A stretch of 62,837 nucleotides of DNA from an uncultured Trueperaceae bacterium. GTDB lineage: Bacteria; Deinococcota; Deinococci; Deinococcales; Trueperaceae. Below, in pieces: positions 36,831 through 47,632 of the stretch. The stretch's first letter is position 1. Every line of letters starts with the position of its first letter. The notes below the pieces were generated by a model. The model was not told where the DNA came from, did not search any database, and worked only from the letters and a program-made list of their open reading frames with translations. The stretch lies in assembly GCA_913057685.1 (NCBI GenBank), contig CAJXOA010000010.1, forward strand, positions 1 through 62,837, in the 5' to 3' direction. Position numbers and translations under genes: made by a program.

Positions 36831-36847
36831 CGCCCGGCGCGCGCCGC

Positions 36848-38005
36848 TCAGGCGCCCTCGAGGACCTCCGCCGCCGCCGCGCTCGCCGCGCCGTACGGCA
36901 CGTCGAGGCCGACCTCGCGAAGGACCGCCTCGAGGGTGCCGGCGAGCCCGAGCGCGTCGTACGCGTCGGCGAACCCGAGGAGGGAGGGGCGGATCAGGAA
37001 CGGTTTCGCGTCGTCCTGCCCGCCGGCGATCCGCACGCCGCGACGCGCGAAGGCCGCCACGACGTCCGGTGCGGACGTCCCCTCCGGCACCCGGAGCGCC
37101 GCGACGGCGGGGCTGGGGCGCTCCGCGAACGCCGTCAGGCCGGCCGCCTCGCCGGCCGCGAGCAACGCCGCACCGAGGCGGGCGCGGCGCGCCCAGAGCG
37201 CCTCGACGCCCTCGGCGAGGAGGGCGGGGCGGGCGGCCGCGAGGCCGGCGACGAGGCCGACGGCGGGCGTCGTGCGGGTCCGCCCGGCCTTCTGCGCGTC
37301 GAGCTCCCCGTGCACGTCCAGCGCCACGCTGCGCGCCGGCTCCGGCGGCGCGGCGCGCACCCGGTCGGAGAGCCACACGAACCCCAGGCCGGGCGGCAGC
37401 AGGACGCCCTTCTGCGAACCGGCGACGACCGCGTCGAGGCCCCACGCTTCGGGCCGCAGTTCGCTGACGCCGAAGCTCGTGACGGCGTCGACGACGATGC
37501 GGGCGTGCGGCGCGACGGCGCGGACGGCGGCCGCCTGCGCCGCAACGTCGTGCAGCACCCCGGTACTGGTCTCGCTGTGCACGAGCGTCACCGCCCCCAC
37601 CGGCTCGCCGGACGCGCCCGCCTCCGCCACGGCGTCGGCGATCGCGTCGGGCGCGAGCGCCGCCCCCCAGGGGGCGGTGACGTCGACGACCGGATGGCCG
37701 TGCGTCCGCGCGAGCGTCGCCCAGCGCGCCCCGAACTTGCCGGCGTGCGCCGCGACGACGCGCGCGCCGCGCGGGACGGTCGCGAGGAACGCCGCCTCGA
37801 AGGCGGTCGTGCCGTTCCCGCTCAGGATCGCGACGTCCCCGCCGGGGACGGCGGCGAGGTCGGCGAGCACCGAGCGGGCCTCCACCAGTTGCGTCGCGAA
37901 GGCGTCGCTGCGATGGTGGAGCGGCGGGCGCGCCATCGCCTGCAGGACCGCGGGGGGCACCTCGACCGGCCCGGGCGCGGCGAGGCGGGTCTTGACCGGC
38001 TTCAC
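36848..38005 (-). CDS. Class-V aminotransferase, probable partner of SerA
   Basis: PLP enzyme of the serine-pyruvate/alanine-glyoxylate aminotransferase family, 385 residues. Seen are PGPVEVPPAVL at the start, HSETSTGV (143-150), Asp173 in VVDAVTSFG and PLP-Lys199 in GSQKG. The GTG overlaps the serA stop by four bases, so both are made together. In lineages without SerC such enzymes are proposed to transaminate 3-phosphohydroxypyruvate; that role is inferred from context. It ends 18 bases from the convergent methyltransferase gene. Confidence 0.88.
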   Translation of the reverse strand: MKPVKTRLAAPGPVEVPPAVLQAMARPPLHHRSDAFATQLVEARSVLADLAAVPGGDVAILSGNGTTAFEAAFLATVPRGARVVAAHAGKFGARWATLARTHGHPVVDVTAPWGAALAPDAIADAVAEAGASGEPVGAVTLVHSETSTGVLHDVAAQAAAVRAVAPHARIVVDAVTSFGVSELRPEAWGLDAVVAGSQKGVLLPPGLGFVWLSDRVRAAPPEPARSVALDVHGELDAQKAGRTRTTPAVGLVAGLAAARPALLAEGVEALWARRARLGAALLAAGEAAGLTAFAERPSPAVAALRVPEGTSAPDVVAAFARRGVRIAGGQDDAKPFLIRPSLLGFADAYDALGLAGTLEAVLREVGLDVPYGAASAAAAEVLEGA

Positions 38006-39573
38006 AGCCGCACCAACCGCAGGCTGCGGATGACGTCGGTCTGGGCGCGGAGCGCGTCGAGGGTCGGGGCCTCCGGCGCGTCGTCGAGGGTGAGGGCGAA
38101 CATCGCGAGGCCGTCCTCGCCCACCCGACTGAGTTGCATCCCGACGATGTTGACGCCGGCGTCCCCGAGGAGCGTGCCGACCCGCCCGACCGCGCCGGGC
38201 CGGTCGACGTTCGTGCAGATCAGCATCGCCGGCGCCGGCTTGATCTCGATCGCGAAGTCGTCGACGCGGGTGATGCGCGGGACCCCCCCGAGGACCGTGC
38301 CGGCGACCGACGCCTCCCCCTCCGGCCCGCGGGCGCCGACGGTGACGAGGCGGGTGTAGCCGTTCGCGCCCGTCGCGATGGTCGTCGCGACGCGGACGTC
38401 GCGGTCGCGGGCGATGGCGCCGGCGTTGACGTAGTTCGGCGGGTCGCTCAGGAACGGCTCCAGGAACCCCTTCGTCACCGCCGTGCCGATGGGGGCGGGG
38501 TCGCGCGGGAACTCGCCGGCCAACTCGATCGTCAGTTCGTGCACGCGGCCGGCCAGCAGCTGCCCGACCGTCGCGCCGAGCACCTCCCCCAGCTCGAGGT
38601 ACGGCCCCAACTCCTGCAGCACGTCGCTCGCCAGGGCGGGCGCGTTGACGACGCCGCGCCCGAACTCGCCGCGGAGCGCCTGCACGGTGCGCTCGACGAT
38701 CTCCGCGCCGATGCGGGCCTGCGCCTCGCGGGTGTTCGCGCCGAGGTGCGCGGTGTGCACGACGTCGTCGCGCTGCACGAGCGGGTGGTCGGCGGGGGGC
38801 GGTTCGCTGCGGAAGACGTCGAGGCCGGCGGCGAACAGGTGCCCCGCCTCGAGCGCGTCGGCGAGGGCGGCCTCCTGCACGATCCCGCCGCGCGCGGCGT
38901 TGACGACGATCGCGCCGGACGGGAGGGTCGCGAGCTCGTCGGGCCCGATCATGCCGTCGGTCTCGTCGGTGAGGGGGGTGTGGACGCTCAGCGCGTCGCT
39001 GCGCGCCAGCAGGTCCGGCAGCGCCTCGATCAGCTCCACCCCGAGGCGTTCGGCGCGCTGCGGCGCGATGTACGGGTCGTACGCCGCGACCTCCATCCCG
39101 AGGGCGGCGGCGCGCGTCGCGACGAGCGAACCGATGCGGCCGAGACCGACGATCCCCAGCCGCGCCCCCTTGATCTCGCGCCCGAGGAACGCCCGGTCCC
39201 ACGTGCCCGCGCGGATGGCGCGGTCGCTGCGCCCCACGCCGCGCGCGGCGGCCAACAACAGCGCCACGGCGAGCTCCGCGGCGGAGACGTTGTTCGCCTC
39301 GGGGGCGTTGAGGACGACGACGCCGCGGCGGCTGGCGGCGTCGAGGTCGATGTTGTCGACCCCCACTCCGCCCCGCCCGACGACCTTCAGGCGGGGGGCG
39401 GCGTCGAGGAGCGCCGCGTCGACCTGCGTCCGCGACCGCGTCACGAGCGCGTCGTAGTCCTGGATCACCTCCAGCAGGTCCTCGCGGGCGATGCCCGCGC
39501 GATTCACGACCTCGACGTCGTCGAAGGTGGCGTCGCCCAGTTGGATGGCGTCGGTGACCAGGAGCTTCGGCAT
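38002..39573 (-). CDS. serA: D-3-phosphoglycerate dehydrogenase
   Basis: First step of serine synthesis. The 523-residue protein is the long type: a catalytic/NAD domain with GLGRIGS (143-149), catalytic Arg228, Glu257 and His276 (VVHTAHLGANT), then an allosteric substrate-binding domain (about 315-440) and an ACT domain (about 450-523, IVGMQLSRVGEDGLA) for serine feedback. The ATG at 39573 lies seven bases after TATCCT. Confidence 0.96.
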   Translation of the reverse strand: MPKLLVTDAIQLGDATFDDVEVVNRAGIAREDLLEVIQDYDALVTRSRTQVDAALLDAAPRLKVVGRGGVGVDNIDLDAASRRGVVVLNAPEANNVSAAELAVALLLAAARGVGRSDRAIRAGTWDRAFLGREIKGARLGIVGLGRIGSLVATRAAALGMEVAAYDPYIAPQRAERLGVELIEALPDLLARSDALSVHTPLTDETDGMIGPDELATLPSGAIVVNAARGGIVQEAALADALEAGHLFAAGLDVFRSEPPPADHPLVQRDDVVHTAHLGANTREAQARIGAEIVERTVQALRGEFGRGVVNAPALASDVLQELGPYLELGEVLGATVGQLLAGRVHELTIELAGEFPRDPAPIGTAVTKGFLEPFLSDPPNYVNAGAIARDRDVRVATTIATGANGYTRLVTVGARGPEGEASVAGTVLGGVPRITRVDDFAIEIKPAPAMLICTNVDRPGAVGRVGTLLGDAGVNIVGMQLSRVGEDGLAMFALTLDDAPEAPTLDALRAQTDVIRSLRLVRL

Positions 39574-39588
39574 GCGGGCGAGGATAGC
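39574..39588 (-). promoter_or_regulatory. Leaderless-type promoter of serA
   Basis: Minus strand GCTATCCT (TATCCT 39586-39581), seven bases, ATG at 39573. No Shine-Dalgarno site. Confidence 0.65.
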
Positions 39589-39622
39589 AGGGTCGCCCCG
39601 CCGCCGCCCGCCGGGCGCGGCG

Positions 39623-42019
39623 TCAGATGACCTGCCGCAAGCCGACCGCCTCGACGCGCCGCGCCAACTCCTCGCGCAGGCGTTCCGCCCAGGGGGCGCG
39701 CAGGTCCGGGTCGGCCTCCAGCATCGCGCGGGCCAGGTCGCGGGCGCGCTCGATCAGGTCGCCGTCGCGCGCGAGGTCGCCGAGCTCCAGGTCGGGTAGG
39801 CCCGACTGGCGGGTCCCCCGCAGTTCGCCGGGCCCGCGCAACGCCAGGTCCTTCTCGCTGATCACGAAGCCGTCGGCGTGCTTCGCGACGACCTCGAGGC
39901 GCTCGCGCGTCGCGCGCGACGCGTCGCCCGCCACGAGGATGCAGTGGCTCTCCGCCGCCCCACGCCCCACCCGCCCGCGCAGTTGGTGGAGTTGCGCGAG
40001 GCCGAAGCGTTCGGCGTTCTCGATCACCATCACGCTGGCGTTGGGGACGTCGACGCCGACCTCCACGACGGTCGTCGCGACGAGCACGTCCGCCTCGTGC
40101 GCGCGGAAGCGGTGCATGACGGCGTCCTTCTCCGGGCCGCTCATGCGGCCGTGCAGCAGGTCGATGCGGATCCGTTCCGGCAGGATCTGCCGCAGGTCGT
40201 CCGCCATCTCCGTGGCGGAGACGACCTCCTGCATCGTTTCCGCTTCGCTGCGTTCGATGAGGGGCGCGACGACGAACGCCTGCCGGCCGGCGTCGATCTG
40301 CTCGACGACGCGGCGGTAGACGTCCCGCCGTTTCTTCGCGCCCACCAGGTCGGTGCGGACCGGCGTCCGGCCGGGCGGCAGTTCGTCGATGACGCTGAGG
40401 TCGAGGTCGCCGTACAGCGTCAACGCCAGCGAGCGGGGGATCGGCGTCGCGGACATCACCAGGACGTCGGGCAGGTCGCGCAGCAGGGCGCGCCGCTGCT
40501 CCACTCCGAAGCGGTGCTCCTCGTCGATCACCGCCAGCCCCAGGTCGCGGAACGTCACGCCCTCCTGGATGAGGGCGTGCGTCCCGACCGCGAGGTCGAC
40601 CTGGCCCGACGCGATGCGGGCGCGGACCTCGCGGCGGTCCGCCGCGCCGTGCGCGCCGGTCAGCAGGTCGCACGTCACGCCGAGCGGCTGCAGGTAGCCG
40701 CGGAGGTTGTCGAAGTGCTGCCGCGCGAGGATCTCGGTGGGGGCCATGACCGCCACCTGCCGCCCGGCGCGGATCGCGGCCCAGGCGGCGGCGGCCGCGA
40801 CGGCGGTCTTGCCGCTGCCGACGTCGCCCTGCAGCAGCCGCGCCATCTGCCGCGGGCGGGCCATGTCGGCGAGGATCTCCTCGCGCACCCGCCGTTGCGC
40901 GGCGGTGAGGGCGAAGGGCAGGGCGGCGTCGAACGTCCGCACGTCGCTCGCGGCGACCTCCGTCGCCCGGCCGTCCTCCGCCGTGAGGCGGGTACGGAGC
41001 ACCCGCAGCTCGAGGAACAGGAACTCGTCGAAGCGCAACCGCCGCAGGGCGGCGGCGAGGTCGGCCTCGTCGGCGGGAAAGTGCACCGCCCGCAACGCCG
41101 CGTCGAGGGGCACGAGGTCCTCGCGTTCGAGGATCCGCCGGGGCAGGTGGTCGGGGACGGTCGGGAGAGCCTCGAGGAGGGTGTGGACCGCGCGGCGGAC
41201 GTAGTCCTGGGAGACGCCGCGGGGGGTGCGGTAGAGCCCGACGATGCGGCCGCTGCTGAGGCCCGCCTCACCCTCGAGGACCTCGTGGTGTTCGGCGTGC
41301 AGCTCGCGGGTGCGGCCCCGCACCTTGAGGCGTCCGGTGACGATGACGCGGCGGCCGGGGAACAGCTGCCCCTCGAGCCACGGTTGGTTGAACCACACGA
41401 CCGTCAGCTTCGTGCCGGCGTCGTCCTCGAGGAAGCCGCGGAGGACGTGCAGGCCGCGGCGCGAGCGGGTGCCTTTGCGGCCCAGGAGGGTGCCGAGGAC
41501 GGTGGCCTGCTCGCGCCCCTCGAGCGCACCGAAGTCCGGGAGGGCGCGGCGGTCCTCGTAGCGTCCGGGCCAGGTCTGCAGCAGGTCGCGGTGGCGTTCG
41601 ATGCCCATCTCCGCGAGGCGGCGGGGCGCCTGCGCGGCGAACCCGAGGTCGACCTCCCCCAGCGGCGCGTCGAGCAGCTCGCGGACCGGCGGCAGCGCCG
41701 CGAGGCGTTCGGCGCGTTCGCGCTTCATCCGTTCGGCGTCGCGCGCCGCACGCTCCGCGTCGCGCGCGGCGCGGCGCGCGTCGTCCGCGGCGTCGGCGGC
41801 GTCGAGGAGGGCGAGGGCCTCGTCGATGCGTTCGGCGCGGGCGTCCGGGGCGAGGTCGCGGTAGCCGGCGAGGAGGGCGCGGACGTCGGCGAAGGGCGCG
41901 CCGACGGTCGCGAGGAGGTTCTCGAGCCCCCCGACGACGGCGTCGTCGTGGCAGCCACCGCGCCGCTCGCGCTCGAGCGGGCCGCGGAGGCGCCTGCGGA
42001 GGTCGGGCACGTCGGGCAC
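39623..42019 (-). CDS. recG: ATP-dependent DNA helicase RecG
   Basis: Remodels stalled replication forks and Holliday junctions. The 798-residue protein is longer than E. coli RecG owing to an N-terminal extension (about 1-120) with an Arg/Ala/Glu-rich coiled coil. The wedge domain follows, then helicase motifs GDVGSGKTAVA, IDEEHRFGVEQR, VMSATPIPR and the C-terminal FGLAQLHQLRGRVGRG. The start is uncertain: GTG 42019 lies five bases after TATCGT, GTG 42010 is an alternative, and the frame stays open to 42073. Confidence 0.94.
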   Translation of the reverse strand: MPDVPDLRRRLRGPLERERRGGCHDDAVVGGLENLLATVGAPFADVRALLAGYRDLAPDARAERIDEALALLDAADAADDARRAARDAERAARDAERMKRERAERLAALPPVRELLDAPLGEVDLGFAAQAPRRLAEMGIERHRDLLQTWPGRYEDRRALPDFGALEGREQATVLGTLLGRKGTRSRRGLHVLRGFLEDDAGTKLTVVWFNQPWLEGQLFPGRRVIVTGRLKVRGRTRELHAEHHEVLEGEAGLSSGRIVGLYRTPRGVSQDYVRRAVHTLLEALPTVPDHLPRRILEREDLVPLDAALRAVHFPADEADLAAALRRLRFDEFLFLELRVLRTRLTAEDGRATEVAASDVRTFDAALPFALTAAQRRVREEILADMARPRQMARLLQGDVGSGKTAVAAAAAWAAIRAGRQVAVMAPTEILARQHFDNLRGYLQPLGVTCDLLTGAHGAADRREVRARIASGQVDLAVGTHALIQEGVTFRDLGLAVIDEEHRFGVEQRRALLRDLPDVLVMSATPIPRSLALTLYGDLDLSVIDELPPGRTPVRTDLVGAKKRRDVYRRVVEQIDAGRQAFVVAPLIERSEAETMQEVVSATEMADDLRQILPERIRIDLLHGRMSGPEKDAVMHRFRAHEADVLVATTVVEVGVDVPNASVMVIENAERFGLAQLHQLRGRVGRGAAESHCILVAGDASRATRERLEVVAKHADGFVISEKDLALRGPGELRGTRQSGLPDLELGDLARDGDLIERARDLARAMLEADPDLRAPWAERLREELARRVEAVGLRQVI

Positions 42020-42032
42020 GGGGCACGATACC
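42020..42032 (-). promoter_or_regulatory. Promoter of recG
   Basis: Minus strand GGTATCGT (TATCGT 42030-42025), five bases, GTG at 42019. The spacer is one base shorter than in the other leaderless-type sites. Confidence 0.5.
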
Positions 42033-42058
42033 GCCCTCACGCGGCCGCCACCGACGGC

Positions 42059-42099
42059 GTGCGCATTGCGCACCCGTCAGGGGCGGTCGGGCGTAGGAT
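42059..42099 (+). promoter_or_regulatory. Palindromic operator and promoter of the sugar importer
   Basis: A perfect 7-bp inverted repeat GTGCGCA-T-TGCGCAC (42059-42073) lies 20 bases before CGTAGGAT (TAGGAT 42094-42099), so it covers the -35 region. A repressor binding there would block transcription. The leader to the binding-protein ATG is about 143 bases, with no known riboswitch recognised. Confidence 0.55.
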
Positions 42100-42248
42100 A
42101 TGGCTCAACGCGATCGTGGTTCGCCGAACCGCACCGCCCCGAGGGCGGGCGCCCGGGCCGGGCCGGCCCCGTCGCCCGACGTGGGACGGTCGGGGGAACG
42201 AGAACCCGGTGCGTCCCGGGCGCGGAATGCCCCGGGGAAAGGAGACGC

Positions 42249-43484
42249 ATGTTGCGACACATCCTGGCCCTGTCGGTGGTGCTCGGGTTCGGCCTGGGGG
42301 CCGCCCAGGGCGAACTCGAGATCTTCTCCTGGTGGGCGGGCGACGAGGGTCCGGCCCTCGAAGCCCTCATCGAGCTGTACGAGGCGGACCACCCCGACAC
42401 CGAGGTGATCAACGCGACGGTGACCGGCGGCTCCGGCGTGAACGCCCGCGCGGTGCTGAAGACCCGCATGCTGGGCGGCGACCCGCCCGACAGCTTCCAG
42501 GTGCACGCGGGCGAGGAGCTCATCGGCACGTGGGTCGCGGCGGACCGGATGGAGGACCTCACGCCGATCTTCGAGCGCGAGGGCTTCATGGAGGCGTTCC
42601 CCGACGACCTGATCGAGTTGATCTCGACCGACGAGGGCATCTGGAGCGTGCCGGTGAACATCCACCGCTCGAACGTCCTCTGGTTCGATCCCGACCGCCT
42701 CGACGAGTGGGGCGTCTCGGTGCCGAACGGCTGGGGCGAGTTCATCGACGAGACCTGCCCCGCGCTGCAGGACCAGGGCGTCACGCCGCTCGTCGTGGGG
42801 GAGAACTGGACCGTGCAGCACCTGTGGGAGAGCGTCGCCCTCGCCGAACTCGGCAACGACGACTACAGCGCCCTGTTCGAGGGTGACCTGCCCTGGACCG
42901 ACCTGCGCGTCGTCGCCGCCTGGGAGACGTTCGGGGACGTCATGGCGTGCACGAACGACGATGCGGCCGGCCTGAGCTGGCAGCAGGCGACCGACCGGAT
43001 CGTGGCGGGCGACGCGGCGTTCAACGTCATGGGCGACTGGGCCGCCGGGTACAAGGTCACGACCCTCGGGCTCGAACCGGGCACCGACTTCGGGTGGGCC
43101 GCCAGCCCCGGCACCGACGGGACCTTCATGCTGCTGTCCGACTCGTTCGGCCTGCCGGTCGGCGCGCCGAACCGCGCCGAAGCGATCCAGTGGCTGGAGC
43201 TGGTCGGCTCGAAGGAGGGGCAGGACGCCTTCAACCCGCTGAAGGGCTCGATCAGCCCGCGGGTCGACAGCGACCTGTCGCTGTACAACGCCTACCTGCG
43301 TTCCGCCGCCGAAGACTTCGCGAGCGACGCGAAGGTCGGGAGCCTGGTGCACGGCACCGCCGCCAAGGAGGCGTTCATGAGCGAGTTCGCGACCGTGATG
43401 GAGATCTTCCTCTCCACCGGCTCCGCGGACGCCGCCGCGAACGCCGCGCAGGCGGTCGCCACCCAGGTCGGCTTGGGCGAGTAA
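42249..43484 (+). CDS. Sugar (glucose-type) ABC transporter binding protein
   Basis: Extracytoplasmic sugar receptor of 411 residues. The signal peptide (about 1-20) has no lipobox. The mature start LEIFSWWAGDEGPALEAL, EVINATVTGGSGVNA, RMLGGDPPDSFQVHAG and the DAAGLSWQQATDRI segment match, as I recall, the Thermus thermophilus glucose/galactose-binding protein very closely, with the same length. GGAG precedes the ATG by five bases. Two permease genes follow after a hairpin; no ATPase gene is present. Confidence 0.92.
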   Translation: MLRHILALSVVLGFGLGAAQGELEIFSWWAGDEGPALEALIELYEADHPDTEVINATVTGGSGVNARAVLKTRMLGGDPPDSFQVHAGEELIGTWVAADRMEDLTPIFEREGFMEAFPDDLIELISTDEGIWSVPVNIHRSNVLWFDPDRLDEWGVSVPNGWGEFIDETCPALQDQGVTPLVVGENWTVQHLWESVALAELGNDDYSALFEGDLPWTDLRVVAAWETFGDVMACTNDDAAGLSWQQATDRIVAGDAAFNVMGDWAAGYKVTTLGLEPGTDFGWAASPGTDGTFMLLSDSFGLPVGAPNRAEAIQWLELVGSKEGQDAFNPLKGSISPRVDSDLSLYNAYLRSAAEDFASDAKVGSLVHGTAAKEAFMSEFATVMEIFLSTGSADAAANAAQAVATQVGLGE

Positions 43485-43498
43485 GCCGTCCGCGACGG

Positions 43499-43523
43499 GG
43501 GGAGGCCGCCCGGCGGCCTCCCC
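43499..43523 (+). terminator. Hairpin after the sugar-binding protein gene
   Basis: A perfect 11-bp stem GGGGAGGCCGC/GCGGCCTCCCC with a CCG loop, 12 bases after the stop. No U-tract. It probably limits read-through into the permease genes and protects the binding-protein mRNA. Confidence 0.65.
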
Positions 43524-43556
43524 ACCCGCACCTCCCCACCCGTACCTCCCCACCCC
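43517..43556 (+). repeat. 14-bp tandem repeat
   Basis: CCTCCCCACCCGCA-type units at 43517-43530, 43531-43544 and, partly, 43545-43556. The first unit overlaps the hairpin stem. Confidence 0.6.
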
Positions 43557-43571
43557 GGCCGTACCGCACGC

Positions 43572-43579
43572 CGTATCTT
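43572..43579 (+). promoter_or_regulatory. Internal promoter ahead of the sugar permeases
   Basis: CGTATCTT (TATCTT 43574-43579) in the context GCACGCCGTAT, the same 11 bases as in the rplY promoter. The leader is about 115 bases and ends in GGAGG before the ATG at 43702. Confidence 0.45.
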
Positions 43580-43701
43580 GATTCCGCGTTCTCTCGAACG
43601 CACGTATCGAACGACGCGATTCCGAACGAGCCCACCGCACGCCCCACGACGCCCCGGCCCGCGTCCGCCCGGCACCACGCCCCGTCCCCCGCGGAGGTCC
43701 C

Positions 43702-44813
<1,112 letters not shown>

Positions 44814-44817
<4 letters not shown>

Positions 44818-45686
44818 GTGCGCAGGCGCAGGACGTCGGTCTGGACCTCGGTCGCCGCCGCTCCGGCGGCCGCCGGGGGCGCTTCCGGTGGATGATCTAC
44901 GCGGGGTTGCTGCTGGCGACGGCGTTCTACCTGCTTCCCGTCTACCTGGTGGTGGTGACCGCGTTGAAGGAGCCGGCCGCCATCACGTTGGCGGACACGT
45001 GGCGGCTGCCGGAGACGTGGAACTGGGGGAGTTTCGCGACCGCCTGGGAGGCGTTCGCGCCGACGCTGCGCAACAGCCTGGTGTTGGCGGTGAGCGCGAC
45101 GGCGGGGTCGGCGCTGTTGGGCTCGATGAACGGCTACATCCTGTCGAAGTGGCGGTTCCCCGGCGCGAACGTCGTGTTCCCGCTGATGCTGTTCGGGATG
45201 TTCATCCCCTACCAGGCGATCCTGATCCCGTTGTTCCAGTTCCTTCGCGACGTCGGCCTGTACGGCGACCTGGCGGGGTTGATCCTGACGCACGTCGTGT
45301 ACGGCCTGCCGATCACGACGTTGATCTTCCGCAACTTCTACGCCGAGATCCCCGACGAGATGCTCGACTCGGCGAAGATCGACGGGGCGGGCTTCTTCGG
45401 GATCTACGCCCGGATCCTGTTCCCGCTCAGCGTTTCGGGGTTCGTGGTGGTCGTCATCTGGCAGTTCACGCAGATCTGGAACGAGTTCCTGTTCGCCGTC
45501 ACCCTCACGCGGCAGGAGACGCAACCGATCACGGTGGCGCTCGCGAACCTGGCGGGGGGCGAGGCGGTGAACTGGAACCTGCCGATGGCGGGCAGCATCC
45601 TGGCGGCGTTGCCGACGTTGTTGATCTACATCGTGTTGGGTCGCTACTTCATCCGCGGGTTGTTGGCGGGGTCGGTCAAGGGCTGA
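44814..45686 (+). CDS. Sugar ABC transporter permease 2
   Basis: MalG-type permease, 290 residues, six helices. The EAA loop reads [27 protein letters not shown], and the C-terminus ends [13 protein letters not shown], as in sugar permeases that share an ATPase. No ATP-binding gene follows, so an MsmX/MalK-type ATPase encoded elsewhere is required. It ends 44 bases from the convergent subtilase gene. Confidence 0.93.
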
Positions 45687-45730
45687 GGGCGCCGGTCGCG
45701 GATCCGCGTCGGGGCCCGCGCCGGGGGTCC

Positions 45731-47632
45731 CTAGCGGTACGTCGCGCCGTTCCAGACGAGGCTCGGGTCGATCGGCCCGACCGCGTCGAGGGGGACGCGT
45801 GCGGCGCCGCGCATCAGGTCGAACGGCGCGCGGACGCGTTCCCCGCCGACGTCCAGCACCACCTCCGCCGTCCGCGTCGCGGGGGTGGTGGGGGCGGGCG
45901 CCCCGTGGAGCGCGTCCATGCGGAGGCGGCCGGCGCCGTAGGTTTCCTTCGTCATGATCGCGGGATCGAAGAAGGTCGCCGCCTGCAGGCGCCGCAGGAC
46001 GGCGTCCGCGCCGAGCTCCGGTTCGCGCCCCAGGAGGGTCGCGGCGGCGCCCGCGACGTGCGGCACCGCCATGCTGGTGCCGCTCATCAGGCCGTACCCG
46101 CCGACGACGGGAGCGAGGACGCCGGCGCCGGGCGCCATGAGGTCGAGGTGGCCGGGCCCGCCGGCGTCGCTCTTGCGGGCGTTCGAGAACGAGGCGCGGA
46201 GCCCGATGCGGGTCGTCGCTCCGACCGCGACGACGCCGTCGGCGGAGGCGGGGAACGGCAGGAGGTCGCGGCCGTCGTTGCCGGCGGCGGCGATGATGAT
46301 CGCGCCGGTCGCGCGGACGGCGTCGATCGTCGCCTGCAGCGCGTCGGTCGTCGTGCCGCCGGAGAGGCTGAGGTTGACGATGCGGGCGGGGTGGGGGTTC
46401 GACGGCAGCCCGTCGACGGGGAGGTCCACCGCCCACCGCAGCGCGGTGACGAGGTCGCTGAGGCGGGTGCGGCAGGCGGCGTCGGCGTGGAAGATCTTGA
46501 TCGGCACGATCCGGGCGTTCGGGGCGACGCCGGCGATGCCGACGTCGTTCCCGGCGTTCGCGGCGAGGATGCCGGCGACGTGGGTGGCGTGCCCGGTGGC
46601 GGGGACCGGCTCGTCGTCGACGCCGGGGTCGTCGTCGATCCCGCTGCAGCCGCCCTCCTCGACGGCACTGCAGACGTCGAGGCCGGGGAGGAACACGCCC
46701 GCGAGGTCGGGGTGGTCGAGGTCGACGGCGCCGTCGATGACGGCGACCGGGACGGGGGCCAGCGGCGCGCCGACCGCGAGGAGGTCGTGCGCGACCGCGG
46801 CTCCCGACGCGCGGAGGCCCCACTGTTCGTCGGCGCGCGGGTCGGTCGGCCCGACCGCCGGCGTGACGATCGCGTCGGGGGTGGCGTCCACCACCCCGGG
46901 GGCGGCGGCGAGGCGGGCGGCGGTCGTGCGGAGGGCCCCCTCGCGGGCGGGGGCGGCGACGACGTGGAGGGTGTCGGTGATCGTGCGGACGCGGGTGAGG
47001 TTCGCCCCCTGCGCCGTCACGTCGGTCGCGGGGGTCGGGGGGGCGGCGTAGCGCACCAGGTAGCGCGCCGCCTCCGCGTCGGCGGGGCGGGACGGACAGG
47101 TGGCGGGGCGCGGGGCGCCCTCCGTAGCGGACGTCGCGGGGAACGGCGTGGCGAACGTCGCGGCGTCGGGGGCGGCGTTGGCGTTGCGGACGACGGCGAT
47201 GCGACCGTCGTCGGTGTCGCGCACGTGGACCGCCACGCGCATGGCGGGCCGTCCGTCGGGCGCGGCGAACCAGCCGGGGTGCTCCGCGGCGGTGCGGACG
47301 TCGACGTCGACGTCGTGGTCGGCCTCGGGCGCCGCGCGCGGCGTGACGGTGACGCGCGCCGCACCTGCCGCGACGCCGGTGAGGGTGCCGTCCGGGGCGA
47401 CGGCGACGACGTCGGGGGCGTCGCTCGTCCAGGTGAGGGAGGCGGCGGTGGCGCCGCCGCCGACGACCTCGACGTCGAGGGTGGTGTGCTCCCCGACGAG
47501 CAGGTCGACGTGGTCGGGGGCGTCGATGCGGACCGCCGGCCCGCGCGCGTCGCACCCGAGAAGGGCACCGAGCGCCAGTGCAGGCCATACCAACTGCGCG
47601 ACATACCTGCGTGTTCGGTCCACGTTCGCCAT
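45731..47632 (-). CDS. Subtilisin-family (S8) serine protease lipoprotein
   Basis: A 633-residue predicted lipoprotein (lipobox LLGC, Cys27). A Big_2-type Ig domain (about 32-112, TWTSDAPDVVAVAPDG) is followed by an inhibitor-I9-like propeptide (about 185-255) and the S8 catalytic domain: Asp300 (VAVIDGAVD), His348 (GHATHVAG), Asn452 and Ser520 (SGTSMAVPHVAG). The triad is complete, so it should be active at the cell surface. Extra cysteines (321, 329, 387) could form disulfides. The ATG at 47632 lies six bases after TACGGT. Confidence 0.93.
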   Translation of the reverse strand: MANVDRTRRYVAQLVWPALALGALLGCDARGPAVRIDAPDHVDLLVGEHTTLDVEVVGGGATAASLTWTSDAPDVVAVAPDGTLTGVAAGAARVTVTPRAAPEADHDVDVDVRTAAEHPGWFAAPDGRPAMRVAVHVRDTDDGRIAVVRNANAAPDAATFATPFPATSATEGAPRPATCPSRPADAEAARYLVRYAAPPTPATDVTAQGANLTRVRTITDTLHVVAAPAREGALRTTAARLAAAPGVVDATPDAIVTPAVGPTDPRADEQWGLRASGAAVAHDLLAVGAPLAPVPVAVIDGAVDLDHPDLAGVFLPGLDVCSAVEEGGCSGIDDDPGVDDEPVPATGHATHVAGILAANAGNDVGIAGVAPNARIVPIKIFHADAACRTRLSDLVTALRWAVDLPVDGLPSNPHPARIVNLSLSGGTTTDALQATIDAVRATGAIIIAAAGNDGRDLLPFPASADGVVAVGATTRIGLRASFSNARKSDAGGPGHLDLMAPGAGVLAPVVGGYGLMSGTSMAVPHVAGAAATLLGREPELGADAVLRRLQAATFFDPAIMTKETYGAGRLRMDALHGAPAPTTPATRTAEVVLDVGGERVRAPFDLMRGAARVPLDAVGPIDPSLVWNGATYR

